Source: Atopsyche davidsoni (taxonomy: Eukaryota; Arthropoda; Insecta; Trichoptera; Hydrobiosidae). From it: 64,000 nucleotides of DNA. Positions 26,640 to 38,430 of this stretch are shown piece by piece (position 1 is the stretch's first letter; every line of letters begins with the position of its first letter). Below the pieces are notes generated by a model. The model was not told the origin of the DNA, ran no database searches, and saw nothing but the letters and a program-made list of their open reading frames with translations. Where the stretch lies: contig JAILWY010000005.1 of NCBI GenBank assembly GCA_022113835.1, positions 3,428,501 to 3,492,500 on the forward strand, written 5' to 3'. The translations under genes were made by a program, and so were the position numbers.

Positions 26640-26990
26640 TGCATTATTACTGCAAGTAATCACCGCATCCACTTGTCCCGCGATCGAATGCAGTTCCCTG
26701 CATTACGAGGGGTTAAGAAATACGAAAGAAGTACCTAATCACATGATTAATGGACCCGCGTATTCTTCCCTCCGTCGGCTTTGGGTGGCGCTCGGCCGGA
26801 GTGAACCGAGGCATCAATTCCGACCGAACTCTGACCGTGTAACGATAAATCTGCCTTGCACTTTACGGTTGGCGGTTTTGAAATTTTAATTAGTCAATTA
26901 ACGAGCGGATCGAGTACCAGAATCGGACTGCGCGCGGCTGAAAAGCACCGAGCGCTATTTTTTGCTGCAGCGAAATAATCAACTGTGTAA
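26640..26990. promoter_or_regulatory. GC-rich island with homeodomain-type sites, candidate enhancer or promoter
   Basis: This unique, CpG-rich block contains a TTTTAATTAGTCAATTAACG segment (about 26884-26903) with two homeodomain-type ATTA cores. An open frame crosses it, but its start lies in AT-rich DNA and the encoded peptide is not recognised. The region is best read as a conserved non-coding element or an unrecognised exon. Confidence 0.25.
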
Positions 26991-27130
26991 ATACATACAT
27001 AACGATCTGAAACTTTTTTTTTTATGTAAACATTAAAAACTTAATATATTAATATAAAAGTACTAAAAAAATAATTTTAGAGATAAAAATATAAGCTTAG
27101 AATTTATAAACATAAATTTCAACATATCAA

Positions 27131-27352
27131 GTATAATAAAAGTAATTGGTATTTTGTCTTCACTTGGAGTATTTGAGCTAACTAAACTGAGAACTAGTTT
27201 AGTTACGCATCTGATAATGACCCAGTGTATTGGGTCGAAACTAGTAATGCAAATAATTTAAATAAACTCAAAGTGAAGACAAAATACAAAGGTACTTTTA
27301 TCATTATAATAATGGATCTTCACGAATCAAATGCCTTGTCCCTCAGCAAGAT
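27131..27352. mobile_element. Hammerhead-bearing foldback element, copy 1
   Basis: Outer arms read TATTTTGTCTTCACTT (about 27150) and its inverse AAGTGAAGACAAAATA (about 27271). A one-sided tail of about 45 bp (27309-27352, containing AAATGCCTTGTCCCTCA) is shared with two other copies in the window. The right arm carries a hammerhead-like motif; the left arm is internally deleted. There is no protein-coding capacity. Confidence 0.6.
27207..27250 (+). ncRNA. Decayed hammerhead ribozyme motif
   Basis: Stem I is GCAT (27207-27210) with ATGC (27247-27250). Stem II is GACCCA (27219-27224) with TGGGTC (27231-27236), closing the 6-nt loop GTGTAT. GAAA is at 27237-27240. Stem III is AC/GT with a TA loop, and the cleavage triplet is GTA. 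The conserved CUGANGA box reads CTGATAA, so the catalytic G8 (27216) is A; this copy should be inactive. All helices are otherwise intact, which makes the identification strong. Confidence 0.6.
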
Positions 27353-27384
27353 ATAAAATTCTTGTTTGAATCAACTTTTTGATT

Positions 27385-27633
27385 ATTTCTAGTAACTAAT
27401 ATGATTAGGCATATTTTTTCGCATATTGAAAATGATTCAATGAAACTCTCAGAAAAAAATCATCGTGACTTGTGTAGGATATGAACGATGATATTTTTCT
27501 GAGAGTTCTTTGAATAATTTTCAATGTGCGAAAAAATATTTCTAATCATATTAGTAAGTAATATAAGCCTGTAAAGGTAATTAAAACGCACTTGATTGAC
27601 GTTCAATCCACAATATAGACATATTTCTAGTAA
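27385..27633. mobile_element. Foldback tRNA-derived SINE, copy C, with 11-bp target duplication
   Basis: A perfect 11-bp direct repeat, ATTTCTAGTAA, flanks the element (27385-27395 and 27623-27633). The arms (27396-27465 and about 27487-27555) are inverted copies meeting at a short centre that keeps only AGGATATGAAC from the tRNA-like part. The right tail (about 27556-27622) is the inverted match of the left tail of copy A and contains GATTGACGTTCAATCC. The tRNA-like promoter is destroyed, so this copy could not be transcribed from its own boxes. Confidence 0.7.
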
Positions 27634-27639
27634 ATCAGT

Positions 27640-28955
27640 TTAGTGTGAATATTGAAAAGTTTTAACATTAAAATACTGCATAATCTAAGATATCTTTTTT
27701 TTTTTTTGACTACTGTTTATTATGGTAATATTTGGCACACTTTTTTTTGCCATGCCTGCATTTTAAGCAACGTGATTAATTGGTTGGATTTATGTGGTCA
27801 ACAGCAGTGAATGAGATCGTCTGTGTCCGTTATATAAAATTAGACTCTCGGAGCATGAAATGCGGTTCATTGATGGTGACATCACAAAGCCAACCAAATC
27901 ACACTCTGTTTATAGTGGACGAGCCAGATCAACTAATTTATCAAAATGGACCCGACACACGCTCTACTTGGCCTAACAACTGCAATAGTTTTTCATGTTT
28001 ATAGAAAATTATTTTTAGAGGTGAAATTACCCCTAACAAGTAACTATTTAAGATTTAATGTTCTTCCATATAATTTTATTTTATGGAAATTCAATTCAAC
28101 AGAATAAATTTAACTATTAACTATCTCTGAACTTCAAATCACAAGTTTTTAAAATTAAAAAAAAATTATAATAACTTCATAACGTCATATTTAAATTTTA
28201 CATTTCAAAATTTAAGACTTTCGTTGGGCTTAATATAAGTGATCAAATCAAAAATGGCAGAAATATACAAATTTTAAGTACTTACAACTAAAAATATCGT
28301 TGTATAATAGCTCTAGGTTTATTTTTGGCCCACAACAAGTAAACGAGTAGGCATCGATAAAACAATGGACGCTGTACTATCCAGGTTTGTAATGGAAAGC
28401 TCCGGGGAATTCGAAATTTAGCTGCTCTCTAAATGAGCTTAAGTAATACGAATTTATTCTATTCAATATTGCAGATTTTAATGAAAATTTGTAGTGCTGT
28501 TTTCGCGGATAGTGCTAGCATGGTAAACTTAATTTACAGAACTGACACTAATTTGTTATCGCAAAACACCCAAACGAGGCCGCCATAATATATATACCAT
28601 ATATTTTGGTTTGTATATATTGTATAACAACATGTTTTAAGTATATATAAACGTTTTTATATAAAAACTTCTTATTTGAAATTGCTAAATTTCAAGGTAA
28701 CGTAAGTAACATGGTTGAATTTATCAATATTTTTGACATCTATGTTCATAAGTCTACATTTTAAACAAATATGATTGATAAGGTCTAATTCATAATTAAA
28801 AATCAATTTATGATAAACAAGTTCATCGCCATTATATTCCTTGACTTATATTCAAGTCAAATATATTAAATGTGTCAGCTGTGTGATACAACAATCGCGT
28901 ATTTATTTTATAGCAATGAAAATAATGATCGTGAGAACTGAAAATGAAGAAAAGG
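27640..28955. other. AT-rich spacer
   Basis: A GC-richer patch at 27780-27990 contains a 74-codon ATG-less frame with no recognisable motif. Another mild patch lies at 28325-28440. Nothing else was seen. Confidence 0.4.
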
Positions 28956-29133
28956 TTATTAACCCTTTCCACTCCAAGCATTTTTTTGTATGTTTCCACC
29001 AGCTCCCGTACAAAATTTGATATTAAGTAAGTAAACATAATTATTTTTTTTTTTATTAAATAAAACGATTTTATTAACTAATTATTTTTTATTCTTATTT
29101 CTAATATAGTGTACAATATAGTTATCCTTGAAA

Positions 29134-29740
29134 TCAATTTTTAAAATTAATTTGAGTATGATTTTTTTCGAAACATATTCCAGGATGGAGTGATGGTTTT
29201 GCCTCGCATGTTTTACAATAATACGAGGTTTCTTTTCTTCCACCTTTAATTTTTCTATTGGAACACACGGCACAATCTTTGTGCTTGCCATCTGAGTGCA
29301 AATATATAAAATGTGACGTCCCATCTAATCGTTGCTCTGTGTCAGCTGCGGACGAAATTTTACGAGATGAAATCGGAGCTCTAAAGTCTCCGATCAGCGC
29401 CATCAATAATTTTTGCCTGTAATGTTTATGACTCAGCGGTTTATTTCCATTTTTTATTGCACCTTTGTTATATAATATAAATGAATTTATAATAGAGACT
29501 TCCAGTCCCCAAAAAAAAAATGTTTTCTCCACCATCTGAGAGTCTTTCTTATAAAACAGTACGACGAAGCATAAATTTATTGTAATTTACAATAACCGTC
29601 GGTTTTTTCACTTCTATCAGTAAGTTCTGTTTGGGTTTATAACTGGGAATATTTCCTCGTTTTCCCCTTGCAGGTTTTCTTTGCACGAAAGCAACTGTTT
29701 TGTTTTGTCGCCGCCCGCTAGCCATCCTGGAACACACCAT
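29134..29740 (-). pseudogene. piggyBac transposase, C-terminal remnant with frameshift
   Basis: Two minus-strand frames together give the C-terminal third of a piggyBac transposase. The upstream frame (29740-29549) carries a basic region and then KKPTVIVNYNKFM, which corresponds to the family's conserved VxxYNxxM motif. The frame then shifts. The downstream frame (29535-29134) carries FFFWGLEVSIINSFILY, the typical helical segment after the catalytic domain. It ends in the cysteine-rich zinc-binding domain: Cys at residues 88, 91, 107, 110 and 121 and His at 117 and 126 of this frame, in the usual CxxC...CxxC...HPGxC...HT order. The catalytic DDD core is absent, the segment between the two motifs is shortened, and the protein cannot be functional. 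Confidence 0.8.
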
Positions 29741-29891
29741 TTTTTGTTCACGTCAGGTAGTAATACGAAGGGTCCCAACGTTCTAAAATGCTTACACAGT
29801 TTGTCAAATAGTATGTATTTCGTATATGTTTCAACAGAAAATAAAAAAAAAAATTGCCTTAAAAAAAATCAAACCACAATCAATTTCAGGT

Positions 29892-29958
29892 CCAATGTCG
29901 AGTGACACTCGACATTGGAGTTGGTGGAAACCTGCAATGTCGAGTGACACTCGACATT
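29892..29958. repeat. Two perfect odd palindromes next to the piggyBac right end
   Basis: A 27-bp perfect palindrome around a single central base lies at 29892-29918, and a 23-bp version of the same sequence at 29936-29958, where it runs into the terminal inverted repeat. Half-site: AATGTCGAGTG. The left end of the element lacks them. They are probable transposase-binding or other protein-binding subterminal repeats. Confidence 0.75.
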
Positions 29959-30278
29959 GGAGTGGAAAGGGTTAAACAATAGGCGAAAAGTTGTTTGTTT
30001 GCTTAAGGTTCTTAGAAACATACGTTCTATTTTCATTATTTGTTTTAGAAACTTCATTTTGTAAATTAAGAGGCATGATATCTGATTTTGGCCCGTTTTT
30101 TTATTTTACTTAATTTATATGTGTAAACTAAATGTTTAACGATGAAAAAATTATTTACTAAACCTTAAAACAATATAATTAATTGGCTCCTTTTTAAATC
30201 AGTATATATTATTAAACTTTTTTAACTATAAAAATCCACGATATGTTTAAGAATGGGGAACATATAACCGCACTACTC

Positions 30279-30375
30279 TATAAAAAGGCTTGGAAAGAGG
30301 CGAGCTAGCAAGCAGTTGGGAGCAATTGCGATCGTGGATAGTTTCCTGAATTTGCGTTACTGTACAAAAGTAATA
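30279..30375 (+). promoter_or_regulatory. Candidate TATA core promoter
   Basis: TATAAAAA at 30279-30286 is followed by a GC-richer stretch with a CAGTT initiator-like sequence whose A is at 30314, about 35 bp downstream, slightly further than the usual 30. A possible donor, AAAGTAATA, lies at about 30367. No coding exon follows directly. A chance match in AT-rich DNA is possible. Confidence 0.2.
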
Positions 30376-32524
30376 TTAAAAAATCTTGCAGTGGATAAAT
30401 TTTTCTTTCTCTTTAAGTTTTACATAATCTGAATAAAAATTTTAATTATCTAAAAAATGTACTCGCTCTTTCCGGATGACCTCACCACTTTCTACTGCAC
30501 AATGAGAAGGTTATATTTGCCCTAACAGAAAAATGACAATGAAGGATTGCCATAATAAAAATACAGCTCCCATACCATTATGGTATCTGCAGTAGGTATT
30601 TGATAACTCAACATTCCATAGGTAATGATCGGCAAACGAGAATGATTGATAGGCTCTAGCTTGCAGTCTGGAATAAATTAAAATTGGCATATTTCTCAAC
30701 CATACCATCATGTCCCCGCAGTGTTAGCTACTCGGTTTTTGTTCGGCGATTTACTTTCACTTGTGGGTATCCAATTAACTGAATTCAAGCCGGTAATTCC
30801 ATACCGAATTTTGATCTTTGTTTTTTTTACGATAGCTTGTTTGGCCTATTTTCAGATGCCGTCTAATACAACAGGTCATAATGAATGATTCAGTATTGCT
30901 TTGTTTACAAATACTGTGGTAATATCGTGTATTCAAGCTGCTGATATATCAGCAAAGACATTGTTTCGCAATGACAATAAAAATGTATCTCAGCTACTTA
31001 TTTGTGTCAGATAGAACACGAGATAACGGCTAGAAAAAATGTTTCTTTGATATCTTAATAAGTGAAACTATATAGCAAGGTGTGTGTTTATCATGTTTAT
31101 ACAGACTCGTTATGAAACTGTGAAAAATATAGCTGTTACTTTTAAGTTACTTATTTTTTAATCAAATTTAAAATGAATGAAATATTATATCGTGTATTTT
31201 TTCTTTTATATGTGAAGTTCTTACTAGGATTTTATTAAAAGTCATATTAAAATAATGAAATCGTATATTATATCTACGAGTTTGAAAGTTATAGTTCAAT
31301 ATATAAAATAAAAAATGTATTAAAGTATCATGCTCTTTGGTATCTACAGTCAGTACTGCAATGCACCCTCTCTAATGTTGATCATATAAAGTTTCAAAAC
31401 AATCTCACTTTTTGCACCAACTCATTATGCCATTTTTAAAAATACACTTCCATGTATCTGAAATACAAAAGATGCAATGCTCGGAGTTGTGAAATCCAGA
31501 ATACTATCGTTGAGTTTATTATCTTGAATCTTTGTTTTTTTGCATCAAACTTATTTGGTATAACGAGTAACAATTTAGTTCTTCTAAGTTGAGCAGTGAA
31601 TTAAACATAGCGCGAATACAAGTGTATTCATCAATCACAGCTTGATCACTAACTCCAAGTGATTCATGATGGACAGCGATGAATTTGGCAGAACTTTTTA
31701 TCCAGAATTACGTGTTAGCAGTGGCTACAAATAGTATTATTATAATGTTCATAAACACACGATTTTTTCAATTTAATTCTAATACATAGGAAGTCAAGAA
31801 ATATGATCGCTTTGTAGTTTGTCTATATGATTCCGGGCTCTAATCTACGCTATTCTACACATCCAATGGTAAAACTATTAATTATATAATTCACCTGAGC
31901 ACAACAAGGGAAATTATATAAACATAATTCGCAATTGCCTCTGATTTTCGAACTGCTTGTTTTTAGACTTGTCTTTTGTGGGCTTTTATTTTTACAGTTT
32001 AATATAATAAAAGACTCTTCGTTAAGATCATCGAAGCCTTGTTGGCTCCAACATATTGAGTTGACAAAAAATGGTATTAATTGACTGATTTAAATTTTAT
32101 ATTACCACAACAAAACAGCTATTAATGAATAAACATACAATATTAACATCTCGTAGTCGAATGCTTCTAAACGTTTTTAAGTCGTTTGCATTCCATTCAG
32201 GAATTCCTACCCTATGGTTTCTGATTCCTAATTAACTCTGTAGTATTCCTGGCTAGTTTTTTGTTAATCTGACTTGCATTCTGTAGGGACATAAGCCTGA
32301 TTGAGCTGTCCGCCAACACGGCGAACCAAAATACAAGGCATCTCAAAAAAATAATCGTGGAGGCCAATCGGGAACTTATTTGATTGTTTAAAATCAGACA
32401 AATAGCGTTTTATTCGATAAAAAAAAATTTATAAGTAAATTTTCTCAAAATGAATCGGTGAATCCATTTAAATTAATTTCCTTAAAAATCAATTAAATCC
32501 TGTTTAATTTAAATTATTAAACAA

Positions 32525-32710
32525 TCAGGCAATTTGCAATAATGGTGCATGCAAGGTTCAAAATTTGCATGATACACCAAAATTAACAATTAATAATTGT
32601 GCATAATTGCATTGTGCATTGTTCTAAAGTTGTCATGCAATGGTTCTAGTTTTACTATTATTGTTGCAACCTTGTCTAGTTGCAAAGTTGCAAGGCTAAC
32701 AGATTTAACT
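32525..32710. repeat. TGCA/TTGCAA-dense segment
   Basis: TGCA-containing words (TTGCAA, TTGCAT, TGTGCAT, ATGCAATGG, GTTGCAAAG) occur more than ten times in under 200 bp on both strands, without a fixed repeat period. This is far denser than the surrounding AT-rich DNA. It could be a clustered binding-site region (C/EBP- or POU-like cores) or a decayed short tandem repeat. Confidence 0.4.
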
Positions 32711-35700
32711 GCGGTTTTATATTCCATCATTATTATTTATTAAAACCGTGGATTGGTGAGAATCACTGAGAATTGCAATGCAACGCCTAAGGCTGGGTTT
32801 ATTTATTGTTCTTCAGGCTGCTTTAGTCTAGATTCTTATAAAACAACAGGCTTTGAAGCCATTGTTGGATATAATGCATTGATTTTGTGATAAGGAAAGA
32901 TAACATCTCATATAATTTAGTAAAATTTTGACCATGGAACCGATAGGCTGTATGCACCATAACTGCATTTAAGAGTTTCAAAACATAATTTGCTAGTATT
33001 TACGTTTTTATACACTTTTGATATTATCTTGAAATTGTATAAGTTGAGATTAAAGGAATTTTTAAACATTTTTTTTTGTAATTATAGTCCATGTTTGATA
33101 ATAAAGATATACATTTTTTGCAGGTTATGGCGCTCAGTTAAAATTATGTTTTATTATATGCATATAATCTCAATATTTCGCAAAATTTACAACTAAATTA
33201 GTTTTTCATAAAAAAATTATATCACATAATCACGTTTCTTTAAATACGATAGAAAATTTGGATCGAATATAAACTGATGATTTTTAACACAACGATAATT
33301 TTGTGAAACTCTGTTATATATATTTTTAATGTATTGATATTTTTTTAATTATATTTATTTATTAAATAAATATATTTTACAAAAAAAAATATCAAAATGG
33401 TATCTTGTGACAATTCACCGTTACAAAAATACTTAAAATGAGGGCAGTGTGTTTAAAAAAGTATATGTATTCTAATTTTAATAATAAGAGGCTGTCGCTA
33501 CAAGACTATCAGATGAAACACAGCCTTAGGTAAATATTATGATGACCTTGATATTCGCCAACACCTGATGGTGTTTGTGATAATGCGGAAACAACACCAG
33601 ACAATGCATTATTCATCATCATCATGTCTTGATAGTTTTAGGTGATAATTTTCAAATTGATTGTTAAAAAGGCCTTCAATGTTAATTTATACTGGACTGT
33701 TATTTTGAAAATATAGGAAGTCGTTAGTGGACTGTAAAAATAAGCCAGATTACAATCCGTATCAAAGGCAATTGCATTTAAGGATCACCAGAGCCTACAC
33801 TGCCTTTTTATAATAATATTTCTTTAACGAAAAAACTAAATAATTATTACATCTGATAGCTAATGAAATAAGCAAAATATTTGGTTAGTAATTAGGAATT
33901 GGCTAGGAGATTAATAACGTATGTATTGGCGAGTACTTTTGCCTTTCGGTGACTTTTTCAGACTGGATAAGTATCCTGGTTTCTTGAGTGTACATGTAAA
34001 TATCCCAGTAAACCAAATGACGGCATAAAATATTTGTTTTATCTTTATATTTGCTTAGGAAGGCATTTGACATAACGAATATGGTGACCATTTCACTGAA
34101 AGTTGTTCATCGATGCATGGTTTTATAGGATATATAGTATAGTGAGGTCTTAGGGTCCGTCTACACTTCAGATTTATAACTATAAAGAGAGGTCTACATC
34201 ACATATATTTTTTTAATAATCTAAGAACATAAACAGTATAATTAAGCTGACCCTTCTTGCAGAAATACAATTTGTACGATGACGTCTAAAAACGCGTTTC
34301 ACTCAATCCGCAATCACTAATATATTATCATAATTGAGTCATTTGTAACATGTCAATTTCAATCGCCCAATAAAACCTCTCAGTTTCAATTATCGTGTAC
34401 ATTTGCAAATCAATATGTACAAGCGTGACCTCCAAAAAAGCCTTGCCAAAAAACATAGACCACCGCTGAATCGTATTAGCATATTTGCCTACGCATCTCT
34501 GCAGGCTCGCATCTGGTTTTATTCGCTTATTGGCTGTGATTAATAGTTCCATGATTTGGAGATTATCCCAAGCCTGATTGCATTTGGCGCAGATGCTCGC
34601 CAAAATAGTTTATCGGCCCGAATTGAATTTAATCAACATACTACTAACGTAAGTAAAAAAAATATAATTCTCAAATCAAATTTCATTGGTGTAAATGTTT
34701 TATAACGTTTTATCATATTTTTTGCAGATAGATAGCAAGATTTTTATTCCGGATGTTTGTTATGATTTAGTTAGATTTTTTAGGTAGTAAACTAATTTGT
34801 AGTGAAATGTAGTTAAAACAAAGCGATATACTTCCTTTGTGAGATTGTAGTAAATTCAACCCCGTCTCTGTACCTTTAGATAAATAAATTAAGAATACTA
34901 ATACGAAGAATAATGTATCGATACTATTTAATAAACTACTGTTGTTGATTAGATAAGTTGCTAGTTAGTTTTATTTTACATTTTTTTAATCTTTGCAACT
35001 CAGGCTCATTATCATATAATATTTTCAAATATTTATAATATTTACATACCTAAGTTCAATGTATGACGACTTCGTCTATATTAAAATCCTGGTTCATTGG
35101 CTCAGTAAAATTATTCAATATAATTTTGATATGTCCATTATATCAAACACTTCATTGGAAGTAAGAACTGCTACTTTTATTCAACAAATACAAAAAAAAC
35201 CTTGTCGAAAATTCCACATCCTTTTTTTCGAGATCGTGGCTGAAGATATGTCCTTTTTTGGTGTTTTGATTGACGTCACTGTATGTAATCTTCCTTTTCA
35301 TACGAACCTGAGTGTGACAGGCCTGGCAGGTAAGGCGAGGAGTAATTCTCTAGTCAGGATATTATTCTTACGTTTATGTTTATGCGAGATTATGATTTTT
35401 TGATGCAGCCCCCTATGTAACTGTTTAGTATATGCACAAAGCTCGTATCTGAATATCGGAGAGCCTTATTTTACGAATGAATATTATTGAATACTTTTTT
35501 AAAAAATTGCCCCGATAGACCAACTGTAGATACAATCTGTTTTAAATTGATCGATTTACACGTAAAACCACAAAAAATGTTATATATATATTTATTCAGC
35601 TTACTAAGCACATTGCTTTTGCATATACATTTATTGATACAAAATGTTTTTCAGTAATAGAACTACAGTAATCATATTGATTAAAACATAATTTATATTT

Positions 35701-38159
35701 CTGGTATATGGCTTTAAATCCCACTTGTCTCAAAAAAAACTTTTTTGTCGTTTCAAGTGTGAATCGACTGCCTAAATACCTGCTGCAGTGACTTTTTAAG
35801 AAATAATATTATATTAATGTAGAATGATTGTTAAATATTCATAAATGGCGTTGAATTTGATGTAAGCTCACAGGTAAAATGAATCGCTGAGTTTGCATTC
35901 CCCGAAAATTGCAAGAAAAACCTGCTTGTCCCAAAATCATTTTAAAATGTTTTTTAGATTATTGTATTCATTTTATCTTAGAAAAAAACACCACCTTTGA
36001 CCAACTTCAACGAGAACTTCATTAACATATAAATTTTACTACTTTGCAATCCACTCATATCAAGACATGAATCAAATCAGTCTGTCTTCTTCATTCTCGA
36101 CACATTATTTAACATCGCCTACACTCAGGTACACGTGTTTGTTATTAATAATATCAAGCCGAATAAAACAGATAAAAATATACGATGCGTAAGTCAATTT
36201 GTGTTTTATTATTTTTTCGTGTCTTTATGAATAACATATATATGCAATTTAAACAGCTACTGGTAAAATCAGCAGGCGGGTTGTATAATAAAGTGATAAT
36301 TCAAATATAGCAGTTTCAAATTTTTATTATTGCAATAAAAATTTGGCTAACGTGCTACTTATAGGAACATTTTTTTTCTGCAAATCTTTTGTATTGGTGG
36401 TAAAATTATTGTGAATATAAAAAATGTATATTTTTAAAGATAAAAATAATTTGTCATCTTAAAGTAAAATATAACATACAGTATATTGAAAATTCTAAAA
36501 TGATGAAATATTACACTTGACAAGATAAAAAGTAGAAAAAACGTTATATTTTCTTACTTTTTTTTTAACAGAAGTTTATTTTAAAATCCAGTTTGGTTTT
36601 GTTAGTGAATTTATGATGTGTATTCTCTATTATATTTCACAATTTCAACTTACACCACTGCTCAAAATTTCACATAAATCTGAATTGTAGAATAACTTGT
36701 ATAATATAATCAAAAAGAAACATTTTATGAATCGCTGAGGGGCGTACCTAGATCATATTTTGGTTCGTGGGTGTGATGACCCGCATTCGAATACCTGCCA
36801 GGTAAGAATCCGTGGCTGACTTATCGGATTTCATTGATTTTTTTATTAGCACCCGGAGCGTTCCATTAGATCACCAATATCATATTATTTACATTAAAAT
36901 AACAATGATAAAAGTATCATAATATTAAAAAATAAATTCAAAAAATTCAGATTCATTTTATAGGATCAATTTAAATATATAAAGTAAACAGTATAAAAAG
37001 GTATATACAGAACAAAACACAGCTTATTGTACAGGAAAATTTCAATTAAAAAAATATTGGAAGGAGCTTTCGTGGATGCAAAATTGCACTTGAGTTCAGT
37101 CGAATTAATGAGACTTGTCTAGGATAAAAAAAAATTCAGTGGTCTCCTTTGACAAAACGTACACAAAGAAAAATATTTAAATACATTACAAGTATTTCTA
37201 TTTTTAAACAAATGGTAATTAGAATTTAAAATTATAACAACTAGAATAATTTCATTTCAAATTGATTGATGAAAATGAAATCACATTCTCGAAAGATGCA
37301 ACCTGTCCGTCTTTAAATTAACTTGTTGTTAATTGAATTATTGGCTATCTGTAGTCTAAAATAGATTTTGTAAAAGAGATTTTAATTAAAACCGTGTCAT
37401 TGATAAACTGTTAGAATTATCCTCATACACTTGCGGATATTCAAATATTAATAAAAAAGGAAGGCTTTACATCATCAATCGATATATTAAAACGAACAGA
37501 AAAGTTCTGAGACTCTCAAAGGCATAACTATTGAATTAAAAAAAACAGATAAAAACACGTTATAGAACTGAAGACAACGCGACAACTTTTTTTAAATATC
37601 CTGTTTTTGTTCATCTTAATATAACAAAAATAAAAATGTAAATAGTGTAAATTGTATTGTCAAGCAACTCATTTATGAGAGAAACTACTTTTCTTACCAG
37701 AGAAAGCTTGTTATTATAAATGAGACTTAAAAGAAAAACGAAAACTCTGACGTCTGCAAACACGAGAAGTTGTAACATTATTAAAAGTGGATCTTAAGAG
37801 CATAGTTTTTATAGTTAAAGCTTGGTGATAGTATTTTTTTTAATTTTTAAATGAAAATAATTTCTTACGAACAAAATACTTAAATTATTTTCGTGTATAA
37901 GGTATAAAAATGGAATAAAGGCTAATCACTAATGATGATAAAACACAAACATATGTCATTCACTCTTTATCATGCAAAAAATTTCGCGACAGTGTTGCAT
38001 ATAATTAAAAAAAAACTAATAAATCTTATAAAAAAAAAATATTTATCATGAAAAGTATTTAATTTTATCATATTTTAACTACTTTATAAAAATTGTTAAA
38101 AGATATTTAAATTTATGATAGTAAATAATAATTAAAAAAAAAACAAAAATACATCGCAT

Positions 38160-38430
38160 CAGTTTCATGCCGCACCGCCTGAACACCTCAGCAGGTGATA
38201 AATCATCTTTCACCTCGGCCATTTGCTACCTATCGATGCATATCAATATGCAAAATCCTAACGGACTCCCACGGCTATCGATTGGAATACCTGACTGAAT
38301 GATCTCTTGTATTTCCAGCCAATATTGCTAGATGCTCCGTGGATATAAACATCTCTGACCACATACCTGCGCGTCTCCCGAGACACCTGGCTCGTCGGCT
38401 GATTGGTGATTGATGAAGATTGCTGTGTTT
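38160..38430. promoter_or_regulatory. GC-rich island with POU/Hox-Exd-like sites, candidate enhancer
   Basis: This single-copy block contains ATATGCAAAAT, ATCGATGCATATC, ATCGATTG and TGATTGGTGATTGATGAAG, words that resemble POU and Hox/Exd binding sites. No coding frame is convincing. Position in an AT-rich desert and motif type suggest a developmental enhancer; this is inference. Confidence 0.3.

Larger units (their letters stand above)
28959..29975 (-). mobile_element. Non-autonomous piggyBac-like element
   Basis: Perfect 15-bp terminal inverted repeats, CCCTTTCCACTCCAA, lie at 28963-28977 and inverted at 29957-29971, each bordered by TTAA (28959-28962 and 29972-29975). TTAA target duplication with CCCTTT ends is diagnostic of the piggyBac superfamily. 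The element is about 1 kb, less than half the usual autonomous length. It encodes only the C-terminal part of a transposase on the minus strand, so it is an internal-deletion derivative that would need a helper transposase. Subterminal TTTCCACCA motifs occur near both ends; long palindromes occur only at the right end. Confidence 0.85.

Noticed and set aside
34328..34603. 91-codon minus-strand frame with protein-like composition
   Set aside because: It begins at a TTG, not an ATG, has no acceptor supporting an internal exon, and runs through a unique island with no recognisable motif.
35059..35403. 114-codon plus-strand frame
   Set aside because: No motif, Phe/Ile/Leu-rich composition as expected from AT-rich DNA, and no promoter, splice or poly-A context.
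36735..36860. GGGGCGTACCTAGAT phrase resembling the start of some insect transposons
   Set aside because: No matching inverted end or target duplication could be found downstream.
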